NCBI RefSeq assembly: GCF_000819765.1
Contig: NZ_CDBT01000024.1
Location: 1-64,000, forward strand
DNA: 64,000 nt
From: Aeromonas bivalvium
GTDB lineage: Bacteria; Pseudomonadota; Gammaproteobacteria; Enterobacterales; Aeromonadaceae
Reading direction: 5' to 3'
The translations under genes were made by a program, and so were the position numbers. The notes beneath the pieces were generated by a model. It was not told where the DNA came from, searched no databases, and saw only the letters and a program-made list of their open reading frames with translations. Below, one piece after another: positions 19,031 through 28,072 of this stretch (positions are counted from its first letter, which is position 1; every line of letters begins with the position of its first letter).

Positions 19031-20623
19031 TTACACCACGCCCTGGCTGCGCAGGTAATCCTCGTAGGTGCCGCCGAAGTCGCGGATGCCGTTCTCGGTC
19101 AGTTCCATGATGCGGGTCGCCAGGGAGGAGACGAACTCACGGTCGTGGGAGACGAAGATCAGGGTCCCCTTGTAGAGCTCCAGCGCCAGGTTCAAGGATT
19201 CGATGGATTCCATGTCCAGGTGGTTGGTCGGCTCATCCATGATCAGGATGTTGGGGCGCTGCATCATCAGCTTGCCGAACAGCATGCGACCCTGCTCGCC
19301 ACCGGAGAGCACCTTGACCGGCTTCTTGATGTCGTCCTGGGAGAAGAGCAGACGACCCAGCACCGAGCGTACCGCCTGCTCGTCTTCGTTGGGCTGCTTC
19401 CACTGGGACATCCAGTCGAACACGTTGAGATCGGTGTCGAAATCGTCGGCGTGATCCTGGGCGTAGTAGCCGATCTGGGCGTTCTCGGACCACTTGATGG
19501 TGCCGCTGTCCGGCGCCAGCTCTCCCATAAGGGTCTTGATCAGGGTGGATTTACCTATGCCGTTGGTCCCCAGGATGGCGACCTTCTCGCCCACTTCCAG
19601 CATCATGTTGAGGCCCTTGAACAGCGGCTCCTCACCATACCCCTTGGACAGCCCTTCGATCTCCAGGATGTTGCGGTAGAGCTTTTTCTCCTGCTCGAAG
19701 CGGATGAAGGGGTTCTGACGGCTGGAGACCTTCACTTCCTCGATCTTGATCTTGTCGATCTGCTTGAGGCGGGAGGTGGCCTGGCTCGACTTGGAGGCGT
19801 TGGCACTGAAACGGGAGACGAAGGATTGCAGATCGGCGATCTGGGCCTTCTTCTTGGCGTTGTCGGCGATCAGACGCTCCCGGGCCTGGGTGGCGGCCGT
19901 CATGTACTCGTCGTAGTTGCCTGGGTAGACCCGCAGCTCGCCGTAGTCCAGATCCGCCATGTGGGTGCAGACGGAGTTCAGGAAGTGGCGGTCGTGAGAG
20001 ATGATGATCATGGTGCTCTCGCGATCGTTGAGCACCTGCTCCAGCCAGCGGATGGTGTTGATGTCCAGGTTGTTGGTCGGTTCGTCCAGCAGCAGGATGT
20101 CGGGGTTGGAGAACAGCGCCTGTGCCAGCAGCACCCGCAGTTTCCAGCCCGGGGCCACTTCGCTCATGGGGCCGTTGTGCAATTCGATGGGGATGCCGGC
20201 ACCCAGCAGCAGCTCGCCGGCGCGGGATTCGGCGGTATAGCCGTCATACTCGGCCACCAGGCCTTCCAGTTCGGCGGCCTTCATGTAGTCGTCGTCGGTC
20301 GCTTCCAGATTCGCATAGATGGCATCGCGCTCGGCGATGGCGGCCCACAGCTCGGTGTGACCCATCATGACCACGTCCAGCACGCGCATCTCTTCGTAGG
20401 CGAACTGATCCTGACGCAGCTTACCGATCCGCTCGTTGACGTCCAGGCTCACATTACCGCCAGTGGGCTCCAGATCGCCGCCGAGGATCTTCATGAAGGT
20501 GGACTTGCCACAGCCGTTTGCGCCGATGAGGCCGTAGCGGTTGCCGCCGCCAAACTTGACGCTGATGTTCTCAAACAACGGCTTGGCGCCGAACTGCATG
20601 GTGATGTTGTTGCTGCTTAACAA
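19031..20623 (-). CDS. ybiT: ABC-F family ATPase YbiT
   Basis: A 530-residue soluble protein with two ABC ATPase domains and no membrane segment, the same length as E. coli YbiT and near-collinear with it. Walker A motifs are GANGCGKST (about residue 35) and GTNGIGKST (about 352). Walker B/D-loop motifs are [11 protein letters not shown] and [11 protein letters not shown], and the second signature is LSGGEQGRM. The first signature is degenerate ([11 protein letters not shown]), as is normal in YbiT. The inter-domain linker carries the '[10 protein letters not shown]' region. ABC-F proteins act at the ribosomal E site; YbiT's precise role is still open. The start is a TTG codon, the only one giving the expected N-terminus. 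Confidence 0.95.
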   Translation of the reverse strand: MLSSNNITMQFGAKPLFENISVKFGGGNRYGLIGANGCGKSTFMKILGGDLEPTGGNVSLDVNERIGKLRQDQFAYEEMRVLDVVMMGHTELWAAIAERDAIYANLEATDDDYMKAAELEGLVAEYDGYTAESRAGELLLGAGIPIELHNGPMSEVAPGWKLRVLLAQALFSNPDILLLDEPTNNLDINTIRWLEQVLNDRESTMIIISHDRHFLNSVCTHMADLDYGELRVYPGNYDEYMTAATQARERLIADNAKKKAQIADLQSFVSRFSANASKSSQATSRLKQIDKIKIEEVKVSSRQNPFIRFEQEKKLYRNILEIEGLSKGYGEEPLFKGLNMMLEVGEKVAILGTNGIGKSTLIKTLMGELAPDSGTIKWSENAQIGYYAQDHADDFDTDLNVFDWMSQWKQPNEDEQAVRSVLGRLLFSQDDIKKPVKVLSGGEQGRMLFGKLMMQRPNILIMDEPTNHLDMESIESLNLALELYKGTLIFVSHDREFVSSLATRIMELTENGIRDFGGTYEDYLRSQGVV

Positions 20624-20860
20624 AGGATCTGTCCCGGGTTGTCTGCCAAATGGCGCGCATTATGGCACAAGCTCCCCGAAAGTTTTAGCGAGAAGTGTGA
20701 TCCGGGTCGTCCGAGGGGGTGGTTCGGGGGGAAAGCGGGGGCGCGATGGCGGCCAAAACAGGCGTCATAAGAGCCTGTTAAGACTAAAGTCGTGATTTCC
20801 TAAAGACAAACAGCTGCTAGATTGAGCGTGAAACATTTCGTTAACAAATGGAGTTGGGAA

Positions 20861-21127
20861 ATGGCATTTGAAAGTGAAGACAAGGCCAAGGCCTACTGGC
20901 GGGAGAATCTCTCCCTGATGCTCAAGTTGCTGCTGGTGTGGTTCGCCGTCTCCTATGGGGCTGGCATCATACTGGCCGACTGGCTCAATCAGTTTCATCT
21001 CTTTGGCTTCAAGCTGGGCTTCTGGTTTGCCCAGCAGGGGGCCATCTATGTGTTTGTCGTCCTGATCTTCGTTTACGTTCACCAGATGAACAAACTGGAT
21101 CGCAAATATGATGTTCATGAAGACTGA
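20861..21127 (+). CDS. DUF4212 small membrane protein (symporter partner)
   Basis: An 88-residue protein with two hydrophobic helices (about 15-38 and 48-75) and charged ends, matching DUF4212, annotated as the small subunit of certain Na+/solute symporters. The ATG at 20861 is preceded by GGAG; an in-frame TTG 13 codons upstream is less likely. It ends 8 bases before the symporter ATG, so the two are co-translated. It occupies the place of YjcH (DUF485) in the E. coli acs-yjcH-actP operon but is a different family. Its role in transport is not known. Confidence 0.85.
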   Translation: MAFESEDKAKAYWRENLSLMLKLLLVWFAVSYGAGIILADWLNQFHLFGFKLGFWFAQQGAIYVFVVLIFVYVHQMNKLDRKYDVHED

Positions 21128-21135
21128 GGTGTGAA

Positions 21136-22851
21136 ATGGATTTACAGACACTGACATACATAGTGGTCGGCCTGACCTTCGCGCTCTACATCGGGATCGC
21201 TGTCTGGGCTCGCGCCGGATCAACCAAGGAGTTTTACGTGGCCGGTGGCGGGGTCCATCCCGTTGCCAATGGCATGGCGACGGCCGCTGACTGGATGTCG
21301 GCCGCCTCCTTCATCTCCATGGCCGGTCTCATCTCCTTCATGGGGTACGATGGTGCCGTCTACCTGCTGGGCTGGACCGGTGGCTATGTGCTGCTGGCGC
21401 TGTGCCTGGCCCCTTACCTGCGCAAGTTCGGCAAGTTCACCGTGCCCGATTTCATCGGGGATCGCTACTACTCCCAGACCGCCAGAACCGTTGCCGTGGT
21501 CTGCGCCATCCTGATCTCCTTCACCTATGTGGCGGGTCAGATGCGCGGGGTGGGGGTGGTCTTCTCCCGCTTCCTCGAGGTGGACATCACCACTGGGGTG
21601 GTCATCGGCATGGCGGTGGTCTTCTTCTACGCCGTACTCGGTGGCATGAAGGGGATCACCTATACCCAGGTGGCGCAATACTGCGTGCTGATCTTCGCCT
21701 ACATGGTGCCGGCCTTCTTCATCTCCATCATGATGACGGGTCATATCCTGCCCCAGACCGGTTTCGGTGCCACCTTGGTGGATGGCTCCAACACCTATCT
21801 GCTCGACAAGCTGGACACCATTTCCCAGGATCTGGGCTTTGCCTCCTACACGGACGGGATCAAGTCCAAGATGGACGTGTTTGCCATCACCTGTGCCCTC
21901 ATGGTCGGCACCGCCGGTCTGCCCCACGTGATAGTGCGTTTCTTCACCGTGCCCAAGGTGCGTGATGCCCGCATCTCCGCCGGCTGGGCGCTGCTGTTCA
22001 TCTCCTTCCTCTATACCACGGCCCCTGCGGTTGCCGCCTTTGCCCGGGTCAACATGGTCGACACCATCAATGGTGCCGATGGCCAGGGTACCGAGTACGC
22101 CAATGCCCCCGCGTGGGTGCAGAACTGGGAGAAGACGGGCCTCATCTCCCATGAGGACAAGAACGGCGATGGCCGCATGTTCTACTCCAACGACGATCGC
22201 AACGAGATGAAGGTGGACCGCGACATCATAGTCCTGGCCAACCCCGAGATAGCCAAGCTGCCGAACTGGGTCATCGCCCTGGTGGCGGCCGGCGGCATCG
22301 CCGCGGCGCTCTCCACGGCGGCGGGCCTGTTGCTGGTCATCTCCACCTCCATCTCCCACGATCTGCTCAAGCGCAACCTGATGCCCAACATCACGGACAA
22401 GCAGGAGCTGCTCTATGCCCGTGGCGCCGCCGCCGTGGCCATACTGGTGGCCGGCTATCTGGGCATCAACCCGCCGGGCTTCGTGGCCGAGGTGGTGGCG
22501 TTTGCCTTCGGCCTGGCCGCGGCCAGCTTCTTCCCCGCCATCATCATGGGGATCTTCTACAAGAAGATGAACAAGGAGGGGGCCATCGCCGGCATGCTGG
22601 CGGGGATCGTCTTCACCATCGGCTACATCATCTACTTCAAGGGCATCTTCATCACGCCCATGGCCGCCAACGTGCCGGAAAACTGGCTGTTTGGCATCTC
22701 GCCGGAAGGGATAGGCACGGTCGGCATGGTGATCAACTTCGTGGTCTCCTACGTGGTGAGCCTGCTCACCAAGCCGGTGCCTGACGAGGTGCAGCACATA
22801 GTGGAGAGCATTCGCTTCCCGAAAGGGGCGGGTGAAGCCCACGAGCATTGA
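21136..22851 (+). CDS. Sodium:solute symporter, ActP-like
   Basis: A 571-residue SSS-family transporter with about 13-14 transmembrane segments. Family signatures include 'STKEFYVAGGGVHPVANGMA', 'AADWMSAASFISMAGL' with the Na+-site region, and 'GGIAAALSTAAGLLLVIS'. It resembles ActP acetate/glycolate permeases and the vibrio homologue paired with DUF4212. Compared with E. coli ActP it carries an extra hydrophilic loop (about residues 305-365) containing DKNGDG, reminiscent of an EF-hand calcium loop. It is the second gene of a four-gene operon. Substrate is probably acetate or another short monocarboxylate (inference). Confidence 0.9.
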   Translation: MDLQTLTYIVVGLTFALYIGIAVWARAGSTKEFYVAGGGVHPVANGMATAADWMSAASFISMAGLISFMGYDGAVYLLGWTGGYVLLALCLAPYLRKFGKFTVPDFIGDRYYSQTARTVAVVCAILISFTYVAGQMRGVGVVFSRFLEVDITTGVVIGMAVVFFYAVLGGMKGITYTQVAQYCVLIFAYMVPAFFISIMMTGHILPQTGFGATLVDGSNTYLLDKLDTISQDLGFASYTDGIKSKMDVFAITCALMVGTAGLPHVIVRFFTVPKVRDARISAGWALLFISFLYTTAPAVAAFARVNMVDTINGADGQGTEYANAPAWVQNWEKTGLISHEDKNGDGRMFYSNDDRNEMKVDRDIIVLANPEIAKLPNWVIALVAAGGIAAALSTAAGLLLVISTSISHDLLKRNLMPNITDKQELLYARGAAAVAILVAGYLGINPPGFVAEVVAFAFGLAAASFFPAIIMGIFYKKMNKEGAIAGMLAGIVFTIGYIIYFKGIFITPMAANVPENWLFGISPEGIGTVGMVINFVVSYVVSLLTKPVPDEVQHIVESIRFPKGAGEAHEH

Positions 22852-22892
22852 TCCACTCAGGGAGGGGCCTGGCCCCTCCCGTCGGAGGCACC

Positions 22893-24713
22893 ATGGCCCT
22901 GGTTGAGATAAGTGACTTTCTCGCCCGAACCACCCCCTTCCAGCAGTTGGGGAAAGAAGAGCAGACCGAGTTGGCGCGAGCCATCTCGGTTTATTATTTT
23001 CGGGCCCATGAGGTGGTCCCCGCCCCGGCCGGGCGCTTGATGATAGTGCGTACCGGCCTGTTTGCCCGCCACGACGGACAGACGCTGCTGGAGAAGCTGC
23101 AAGAGGGGGACTTTGATGGCTACCAGCCGCCCGAGGGGCGCAGCGACCGGCTGATCTGCGAGGAAGACGCCCTGGTCTACTGGCTCGATGGCGAGGCGTT
23201 TGGCCGCTGTCGGCAGCGCTGGCCCGTGCTAGACAACTTCTTCCTGCGCCTGGCGGCCCGCACCCTGCACCAGCAGACACTCCCCCCGACCGAGGGCTAC
23301 TTCACCCTCAAGGTGCGGGATCTGGTGCAGGATCACAAGATAGTGACAGGTCCCCGGCAGACGGTGCAGGCCGCGGCGCAGCTGATGAGCGAGCGGCGCG
23401 TCTCCTCCCTGCTGGTGGAGGAGGAGGGGCGGCTGCTTGGCATCATCACGGACAGGGATCTGCGCAGCCGGGTGCTGGCGCTGGGATTGCCTGCGCAGAC
23501 ACCGGTGGCCCAGGCGATGACCCGGGATCCTATCACCATCGATCGGGAAGCCTATCTGTTCGAGGCCCTGCAGCAGATGGGGCGTCGGCGGGTGCATCAT
23601 CTGCCGGTGATGGGGGAGGGGCGGGTGGTCGGCATGGTGACGGTCACGGATCTGGTGCGGGCCCAGCAGGAGCATCCCGTCTATCTCCTGACCGACATAG
23701 AGCGCCAGCCCGATCTCGAGGGTCTGGTGCGCTGCAGCCGGCAGATCCCCAGGCTGACCCGTATTCTGGGGCGCCAGGGGGTGCCGGCCCACGAGGCGGC
23801 TCACATCCTGGCCACGGTGACGGACGCCTTGACCGAGCGGTTGATCGCCCTGGCCCTCTCGGCCCTGGGGCCGGCTCCTTGCGAGTTCTGCTGGCTCGTG
23901 TTTGGCTCCTTCGCCCGCCGGGATCAGGGACTGAACGGAGATCAGGACAACGGCCTGCTGCTGGCCGAGCCCGCGGTGGGGGCGGTGGCCGAATACTTTG
24001 CCCGCCTGGCGCGCCTGGTGTGCGACGGCCTGGCCCGCTGCGGTCTGCCCTATTGCCCCGGCAACATCATGGCGACCAACCCGGAGCTGTGCCTGGACGA
24101 GGCCGCCTGGCTCGCCCGGTTTCGGGGCTGGTTCCAGACTCCGACCCCCCAGGCCCTGCTCAACGCCACCGTCTTCTTCGACGTGCGTCTGGTGGCGGGC
24201 AGCCAGGCACGCTTCGATGCCATGTTCGGCGCCATGGTGGCGCAGGCGGCGGCCCAGCCCCTCTTCCTGCTGCACCTGGCCCAGACGGCGTTGCAGCGGC
24301 GGGCGCCCCTTGGCCTGTTCAAGCATTTCATCCTGGAGCCGGACGGGCAGCAGCACAGGGGGCTGGATCTCAAGACCCGGGGGCTCAGCCTCATCACGGA
24401 TCTGGTGCGGGTTTATGCCCTGGCCGCCGGGGTGACCGCCGTCGGAACCCGCCAGCGTCTGCGCGACCTCGAGGCGGCTGGCGCCATGGACAAGACGCTG
24501 TGCCGCAACCTGGGAGATGCCTTCGATCTGCTGGCCGAGCTGCGTTGGAAACTGCACCTCGAACAGCAGGAGGCGCAGGAGGCGGATCACCTCTCCAATC
24601 ACCTGGATCCCGGTACCCTCTCTGGGTTGCAGCGCCATCAGCTCAAGGAGTGCTTCGCCGTGATCGAGGAGGGGCAAAGCCTGCTCTCTTACCGCTTCTG
24701 CCGCCAGCTATGA
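22893..24713 (+). CDS. Cyclic-nucleotide-binding-like/CBS/DUF294 nucleotidyltransferase-like regulator
   Basis: A 606-residue cytosolic protein. An N-terminal cNMP-binding-like domain (1-130) is followed by a CBS pair (about 145-270, with GIITDRDLRSRVL and GMVTVTDLVRA). Next is a DUF294 nucleotidyltransferase-like domain with the GlnD-type signature GSFARRDQGLNGDQDNGLLL (about 345-365), then a helical C-terminal domain. The acidic DQDN pair is kept, so catalysis is possible. The ATG at 22893 has GGAGG four bases upstream. It lies 41 bp after the symporter and overlaps the exonuclease gene by 4 bp (ATGA). The same neighbours occur beside actP in Pseudomonas. It probably senses a nucleotide and modulates acetate-type uptake or metabolism; the target is unknown. 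Confidence 0.85.
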   Translation: MALVEISDFLARTTPFQQLGKEEQTELARAISVYYFRAHEVVPAPAGRLMIVRTGLFARHDGQTLLEKLQEGDFDGYQPPEGRSDRLICEEDALVYWLDGEAFGRCRQRWPVLDNFFLRLAARTLHQQTLPPTEGYFTLKVRDLVQDHKIVTGPRQTVQAAAQLMSERRVSSLLVEEEGRLLGIITDRDLRSRVLALGLPAQTPVAQAMTRDPITIDREAYLFEALQQMGRRRVHHLPVMGEGRVVGMVTVTDLVRAQQEHPVYLLTDIERQPDLEGLVRCSRQIPRLTRILGRQGVPAHEAAHILATVTDALTERLIALALSALGPAPCEFCWLVFGSFARRDQGLNGDQDNGLLLAEPAVGAVAEYFARLARLVCDGLARCGLPYCPGNIMATNPELCLDEAAWLARFRGWFQTPTPQALLNATVFFDVRLVAGSQARFDAMFGAMVAQAAAQPLFLLHLAQTALQRRAPLGLFKHFILEPDGQQHRGLDLKTRGLSLITDLVRVYALAAGVTAVGTRQRLRDLEAAGAMDKTLCRNLGDAFDLLAELRWKLHLEQQEAQEADHLSNHLDPGTLSGLQRHQLKECFAVIEEGQSLLSYRFCRQL

Positions 24714-25339
24714 GCGCGACAACCTGGTTTGGCCGCTGGCCCCACCTCTGGAGAGCCATGAGATCGGGACAGACCCTGACCGAGCGCCGCTGTCTGGCCA
24801 TCGATCTGGAGCTGACCGGCCTGGATCCCCGCCGGGATCACATCGTCAGCCTGGGATGGGTGCCCATCGAGGGGCGCGAGATCCGGCCTGCCCAGGCGCG
24901 CTACTTCCTGGTACGCCCCCCCGTCAGCGTGGGACAGAGCGCCATCTACCACGGGGTGCATGACAGGGACTTGCAGGAGGCTGAGTCCCTCGAAACCGCC
25001 CTGCGCGCCCTGATGGATGCGGCCCAGGGCTGCCTGCTGGTGGCCCATAACAGCGCCCTGGAGCGTCGCTTTCTCGGGGCCGCCTGTCGGCAGACCTTCG
25101 GTCATGAGCCGGGCTGGCCGTTTCTCGATACCCTGCGCCTCGAGCTGGCCCAGTTGCATCGGGCGGGGCGCACGGTCGGGGATGATGCCCTCACCCTGGC
25201 CCGCTGCCTGGCGCGCCACCACCTGCCCCCCCTCACCAGCCACCATGCCCTGGAAGATGCCTATGGCTGCGCCCTGCTGCTGCTGGCCCAGACCCGGCCA
25301 GAGACCCGGCTCGCCTCGCTGCTGCTGCAAGCCGGTTGA
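24710..25339 (+). CDS. DEDDh-type 3'-5' exonuclease
   Basis: A 209-residue protein with an RNase T/DnaQ-like fold. Motif I DLELTGLD supplies the first Asp and Glu, and motif III is HHALEDAYG (His and Asp of DEDDh). Motif II reads HNSALERRFL, where the usual Asp (HNxxFD) is replaced by Glu, so the metal site may be altered. The ATG overlaps the stop of the preceding gene (ATGA), so it is translationally coupled to the DUF294 regulator. Homologues sit in the same place beside ActP-type symporters in pseudomonads. No terminator hairpin was seen after it. Confidence 0.85.
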   Translation: MSATTWFGRWPHLWRAMRSGQTLTERRCLAIDLELTGLDPRRDHIVSLGWVPIEGREIRPAQARYFLVRPPVSVGQSAIYHGVHDRDLQEAESLETALRALMDAAQGCLLVAHNSALERRFLGAACRQTFGHEPGWPFLDTLRLELAQLHRAGRTVGDDALTLARCLARHHLPPLTSHHALEDAYGCALLLLAQTRPETRLASLLLQAG

Positions 25340-25408
25340 GGCGCTTGTGCTCCACCTCCTTCGCGCTTAGTCTAGTGGTTCGACCAGTTTCCACGACAAG
25401 GATGACCC

Positions 25409-26242
25409 ATGGAAATGACAGCAAGGGCGCCCATATCGGGCCGGCCCAGGGTGAGCCTCACCTTCGATGAGGGCATCGCCGAGGTGGCGCTGACGCGCCC
25501 GGACAAGCTCAACGCCCTGGATCTGGCCATGTTCCGGGCGCTGGCGCAGACGCTGGAGCAGTTGCAGCAGACGCGCGGCTTGCGGGCGGTGATCCTGCGC
25601 GGCGAGGGGCGGGGCTTTTGCGCCGGGCTGGATGTGAAATCCATGCTGAAGCAGCCGGTGGCGGCCCTCGATATCCTCAAACGCGAGGCGGACGAGGCGA
25701 CCAACCTGGCCCAGCGGGTGGCGTACGGCTGGCATCAGCTGCCGGTGCCGGTGATTGCGGTGACCCAGGGGGTCTGTTTCGGCGGCGGTCTGCAGATTGC
25801 GCTCGGGGCCGATTTTCGTTTCAGCACCCCGGATTGCCGCTTCTCTGTGATGGAGATCAAGTGGGGCATCATCCCCGACATGAGCGGCAGCGTCACCCTG
25901 CGCAACCTGATGGGGGTGGACAGCGCCATGGCGCTGGCCATGAGCGGCCGCGAGCTGGAGGCCACCGAGGCCAGGGCGCTCGGGCTGGTGAGCCGGGTGT
26001 GCGAGGATCCCCTGGCCGAGGCGCGCGCCTTTGCCCGCACTCTGATCACCAAGTCGCCGGATGCGCTGGCGGGGATCAAGCGACTCTACCATCAAGCCTG
26101 GGCCCGTAGCGACGAGGTGATGCTGAAGGAGGAGACCCGGCTGCAAAAGCAGATCCTGGGGCGCCCCAACCAGTGGCGGGCCACCCTCAACAGCCTGCTG
26201 CGCTGGCGGCTGCGGTTCGGGCCGCGTCGCAACGCCCTCTGA
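25409..26242 (+). CDS. Crotonase-family enoyl-CoA hydratase/isomerase
   Basis: A 277-residue crotonase-fold protein. The oxyanion-hole loops are 'GFCAGLDVKSML' and 'CFGGGLQIALGADF'. The first hydratase Glu is replaced by Gln (GGGLQ). The second loop reads MEIKWGIIPD, with Glu and, eight residues on, Asp, the arrangement of delta3,5-delta2,4-dienoyl-CoA isomerases. It is therefore more likely an isomerase or specialised acyl-CoA enzyme than a standard hydratase (inference). The ATG at 25409 follows AAGGA at good spacing. It stands alone, 69 bp after the exonuclease gene, and has its own terminator. Confidence 0.85.
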   Translation: MEMTARAPISGRPRVSLTFDEGIAEVALTRPDKLNALDLAMFRALAQTLEQLQQTRGLRAVILRGEGRGFCAGLDVKSMLKQPVAALDILKREADEATNLAQRVAYGWHQLPVPVIAVTQGVCFGGGLQIALGADFRFSTPDCRFSVMEIKWGIIPDMSGSVTLRNLMGVDSAMALAMSGRELEATEARALGLVSRVCEDPLAEARAFARTLITKSPDALAGIKRLYHQAWARSDEVMLKEETRLQKQILGRPNQWRATLNSLLRWRLRFGPRRNAL

Positions 26243-26258
26243 GCAGGAGCAGGAAAAG

Positions 26259-26285
26259 AAAATGGCAGCCGAGGCTGCCATTTTT
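26259..26285. terminator. Bidirectional rho-independent terminator
   Basis: Stem TGGCAGCC/GGCTGCCA (26263-26280), flanked by AAAA on the left and TTTTT on the right, between the convergent crotonase and symporter genes. Confidence 0.85.
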
Positions 26286-26304
26286 GATGGTGGTGTACGT
26301 GTGC

Positions 26305-27804
26305 TTATTTGGCGATGGTATCGGGATCCGCCTCGAAGGGGTGACCCGTGTTCTCGCGCATCAGGTTCACTTCGGCACGGTTGTCGATCCAGTAGTCCGC
26401 GTTCTTGATCCCCAGTTTCTCCGGGTGGAACACGGGGTCAACCCCTTGTGCCAGCTGGGCCTCGTAGTCCTTGAGGCAGACGAAGGCGGTCTTTTGCAGC
26501 AGCAAGATGGCGACGATGTTGAGCCAGGCCATCAGACCGACGCCAATGTCACCCAGACCCCAGGCCAGATCGGCGGTCTTGACGGTACCGTACACTGTGG
26601 CGGCCATCAGGGCGATCTTCAGCAGGAAGGTGAGCCAGGGGCGGCGGATCTTGCGGTTGATGAAGGCGATGTTGGTTTCGGCAATGTAGTAGTAGGCGAC
26701 GATGGTGGTAAAGGCGAAGAAGAACAGGGCGATGGCGACGAAGTAGTTGCCAAAGCCTGGCATCATGCTCTCCATGGCCGTCTGCACATAGCCAGGGCCT
26801 GCGGCAATGCCGGCGATGCCGGTGTAGATGGCGGCGCCATCCGGCCCTTGTACGTTGTACAGGCCGGTGATCAGCAGCATGAAGCCGGTGGCGGAGCAGA
26901 CGAACAGGGTGTCGATGTAGACGGAGAACGCCTGCACCAGACCCTGCTTGGCCGGGTGGCTCACCGCCGCCGCGGAAGAGGCGTGGGGGCCGGTGCCCTG
27001 GGCCGCTTCGTTGGAGTAGACGCCGCGCTTGACGCCCCACATGATGGCCAGACCCAGAATGGCACCGAAACCGGCTTCCAGACCGAAGGCGCTCTTCCAG
27101 ATCAGCAGAATGATGGAGGGCAGCTGGCCTATGTTGAGGGCGATGATGACGCAGGCGACGATGATGTAGCCCAGCGCCATGAAGGGCACCACGGTACTGG
27201 CGAAGTGAGCGATGCGCTTGACGCCGCCGAAGATGATGAAGCCCAGCAGCAGGGCCAGCACGGCCGCGGTGACGTTGGGGCTGATATCAAAGGCGGTCTG
27301 CAGGCTGGAACCGATGGAGTTTGCCTGTACCCCTGGCAGCAAGACGCCGCAGGCGAAGATGGTGGCGATGGCGAAGATCCAGGCGTACCAGCTCATGCCC
27401 AGGCCCTTCTCGATGTAGAAGGCGGGGCCGCCGCGATACTCACCGTTGATCTTCTCCTTGTAGACCTGACCCAGGGTGGATTCGACGAAGGCGGAGCTGG
27501 CGCCGAGGAAGGCCACCATCCACATCCAGAACAGGGCGCCCGGGCCACCGAAGGTGATGGCGGTGGCGACACCGGCGATGTTACCGGTACCGACCCGGCC
27601 CGCCAGGGTCATGGAGAGCGCCTGGAAGGAAGAGACCCCGGCGTCGTTGGATTTTCCCTTGAACATCAGGCGGATCATGCCTTTGAGGTGACGCAGTTGC
27701 AAAAAACGGCTGCGCAGGGAGAAGTAGAGGCCGACCCCCAGGCACAGATAGATGAGCGCAGGGCTCCAAATCACGCCATTGATGGCATTCACGATCTCGT
27801 TCAT
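26305..27804 (-). CDS. Alanine/glycine:cation symporter (AGCS family)
   Basis: A 499-residue inner-membrane transporter with about 10-11 hydrophobic segments. AGCS signatures are GRVGTGNIAGVATAI (the sodium/ligand loop near residue 80), 'GGPGALFWMW' and 'GVKRGVYSNEAAQGTGPHAS'. It imports alanine and/or glycine with Na+ or H+. The ATG at 27804 is chosen over one ten codons upstream because AAAGGAG lies nine bases before it. That ribosome site is displayed in the loop of a perfect hairpin. Confidence 0.93.
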   Translation of the reverse strand: MNEIVNAINGVIWSPALIYLCLGVGLYFSLRSRFLQLRHLKGMIRLMFKGKSNDAGVSSFQALSMTLAGRVGTGNIAGVATAITFGGPGALFWMWMVAFLGASSAFVESTLGQVYKEKINGEYRGGPAFYIEKGLGMSWYAWIFAIATIFACGVLLPGVQANSIGSSLQTAFDISPNVTAAVLALLLGFIIFGGVKRIAHFASTVVPFMALGYIIVACVIIALNIGQLPSIILLIWKSAFGLEAGFGAILGLAIMWGVKRGVYSNEAAQGTGPHASSAAAVSHPAKQGLVQAFSVYIDTLFVCSATGFMLLITGLYNVQGPDGAAIYTGIAGIAAGPGYVQTAMESMMPGFGNYFVAIALFFFAFTTIVAYYYIAETNIAFINRKIRRPWLTFLLKIALMAATVYGTVKTADLAWGLGDIGVGLMAWLNIVAILLLQKTAFVCLKDYEAQLAQGVDPVFHPEKLGIKNADYWIDNRAEVNLMRENTGHPFEADPDTIAK

Positions 27805-27806
27805 GT

Positions 27807-27825
27807 ACAACAACTCCTTTGTTGT
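27807..27825 (-). promoter_or_regulatory. Hairpin with Shine-Dalgarno in its loop
   Basis: On the minus strand, ACAACAA-AGGAG-TTGTTGT: a perfect 7-bp stem holding the Shine-Dalgarno AGGAG exactly as its 5-base loop, two bases before the ATG of the AGCS symporter. It could present the site to the ribosome or be opened or closed by a regulator. The biological role is inference. Confidence 0.6.
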
Positions 27826-28072
27826 GGGTCTCATGGCGGGCTTTTGCCCACTCGATGCTTGTTATTTGGTCATTTCTGCTGTCGGCATTGGCCGAGGCGT
27901 CTAACATATCGACTTGTTTCGGCGCTTCCCAGTGAAATTTGCGATCATGTTGCCAATTTGTGAACTGGTAGTGGTGTCGGGCCTGATCACTGGGCTATAC
28001 CGGTGGGGTTAACTGGGTTATTTTCTCCTGAAACAGTACCTTGGCAGTGATTAAGCAAATTTGGGGCCAACC

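Noticed and set aside
21220-23280. A 686-codon frame antisense to the symporter gene
   Set aside because: Spans a real gene and the start of its neighbour on the other strand; His/Gly-rich and without a ribosome site.
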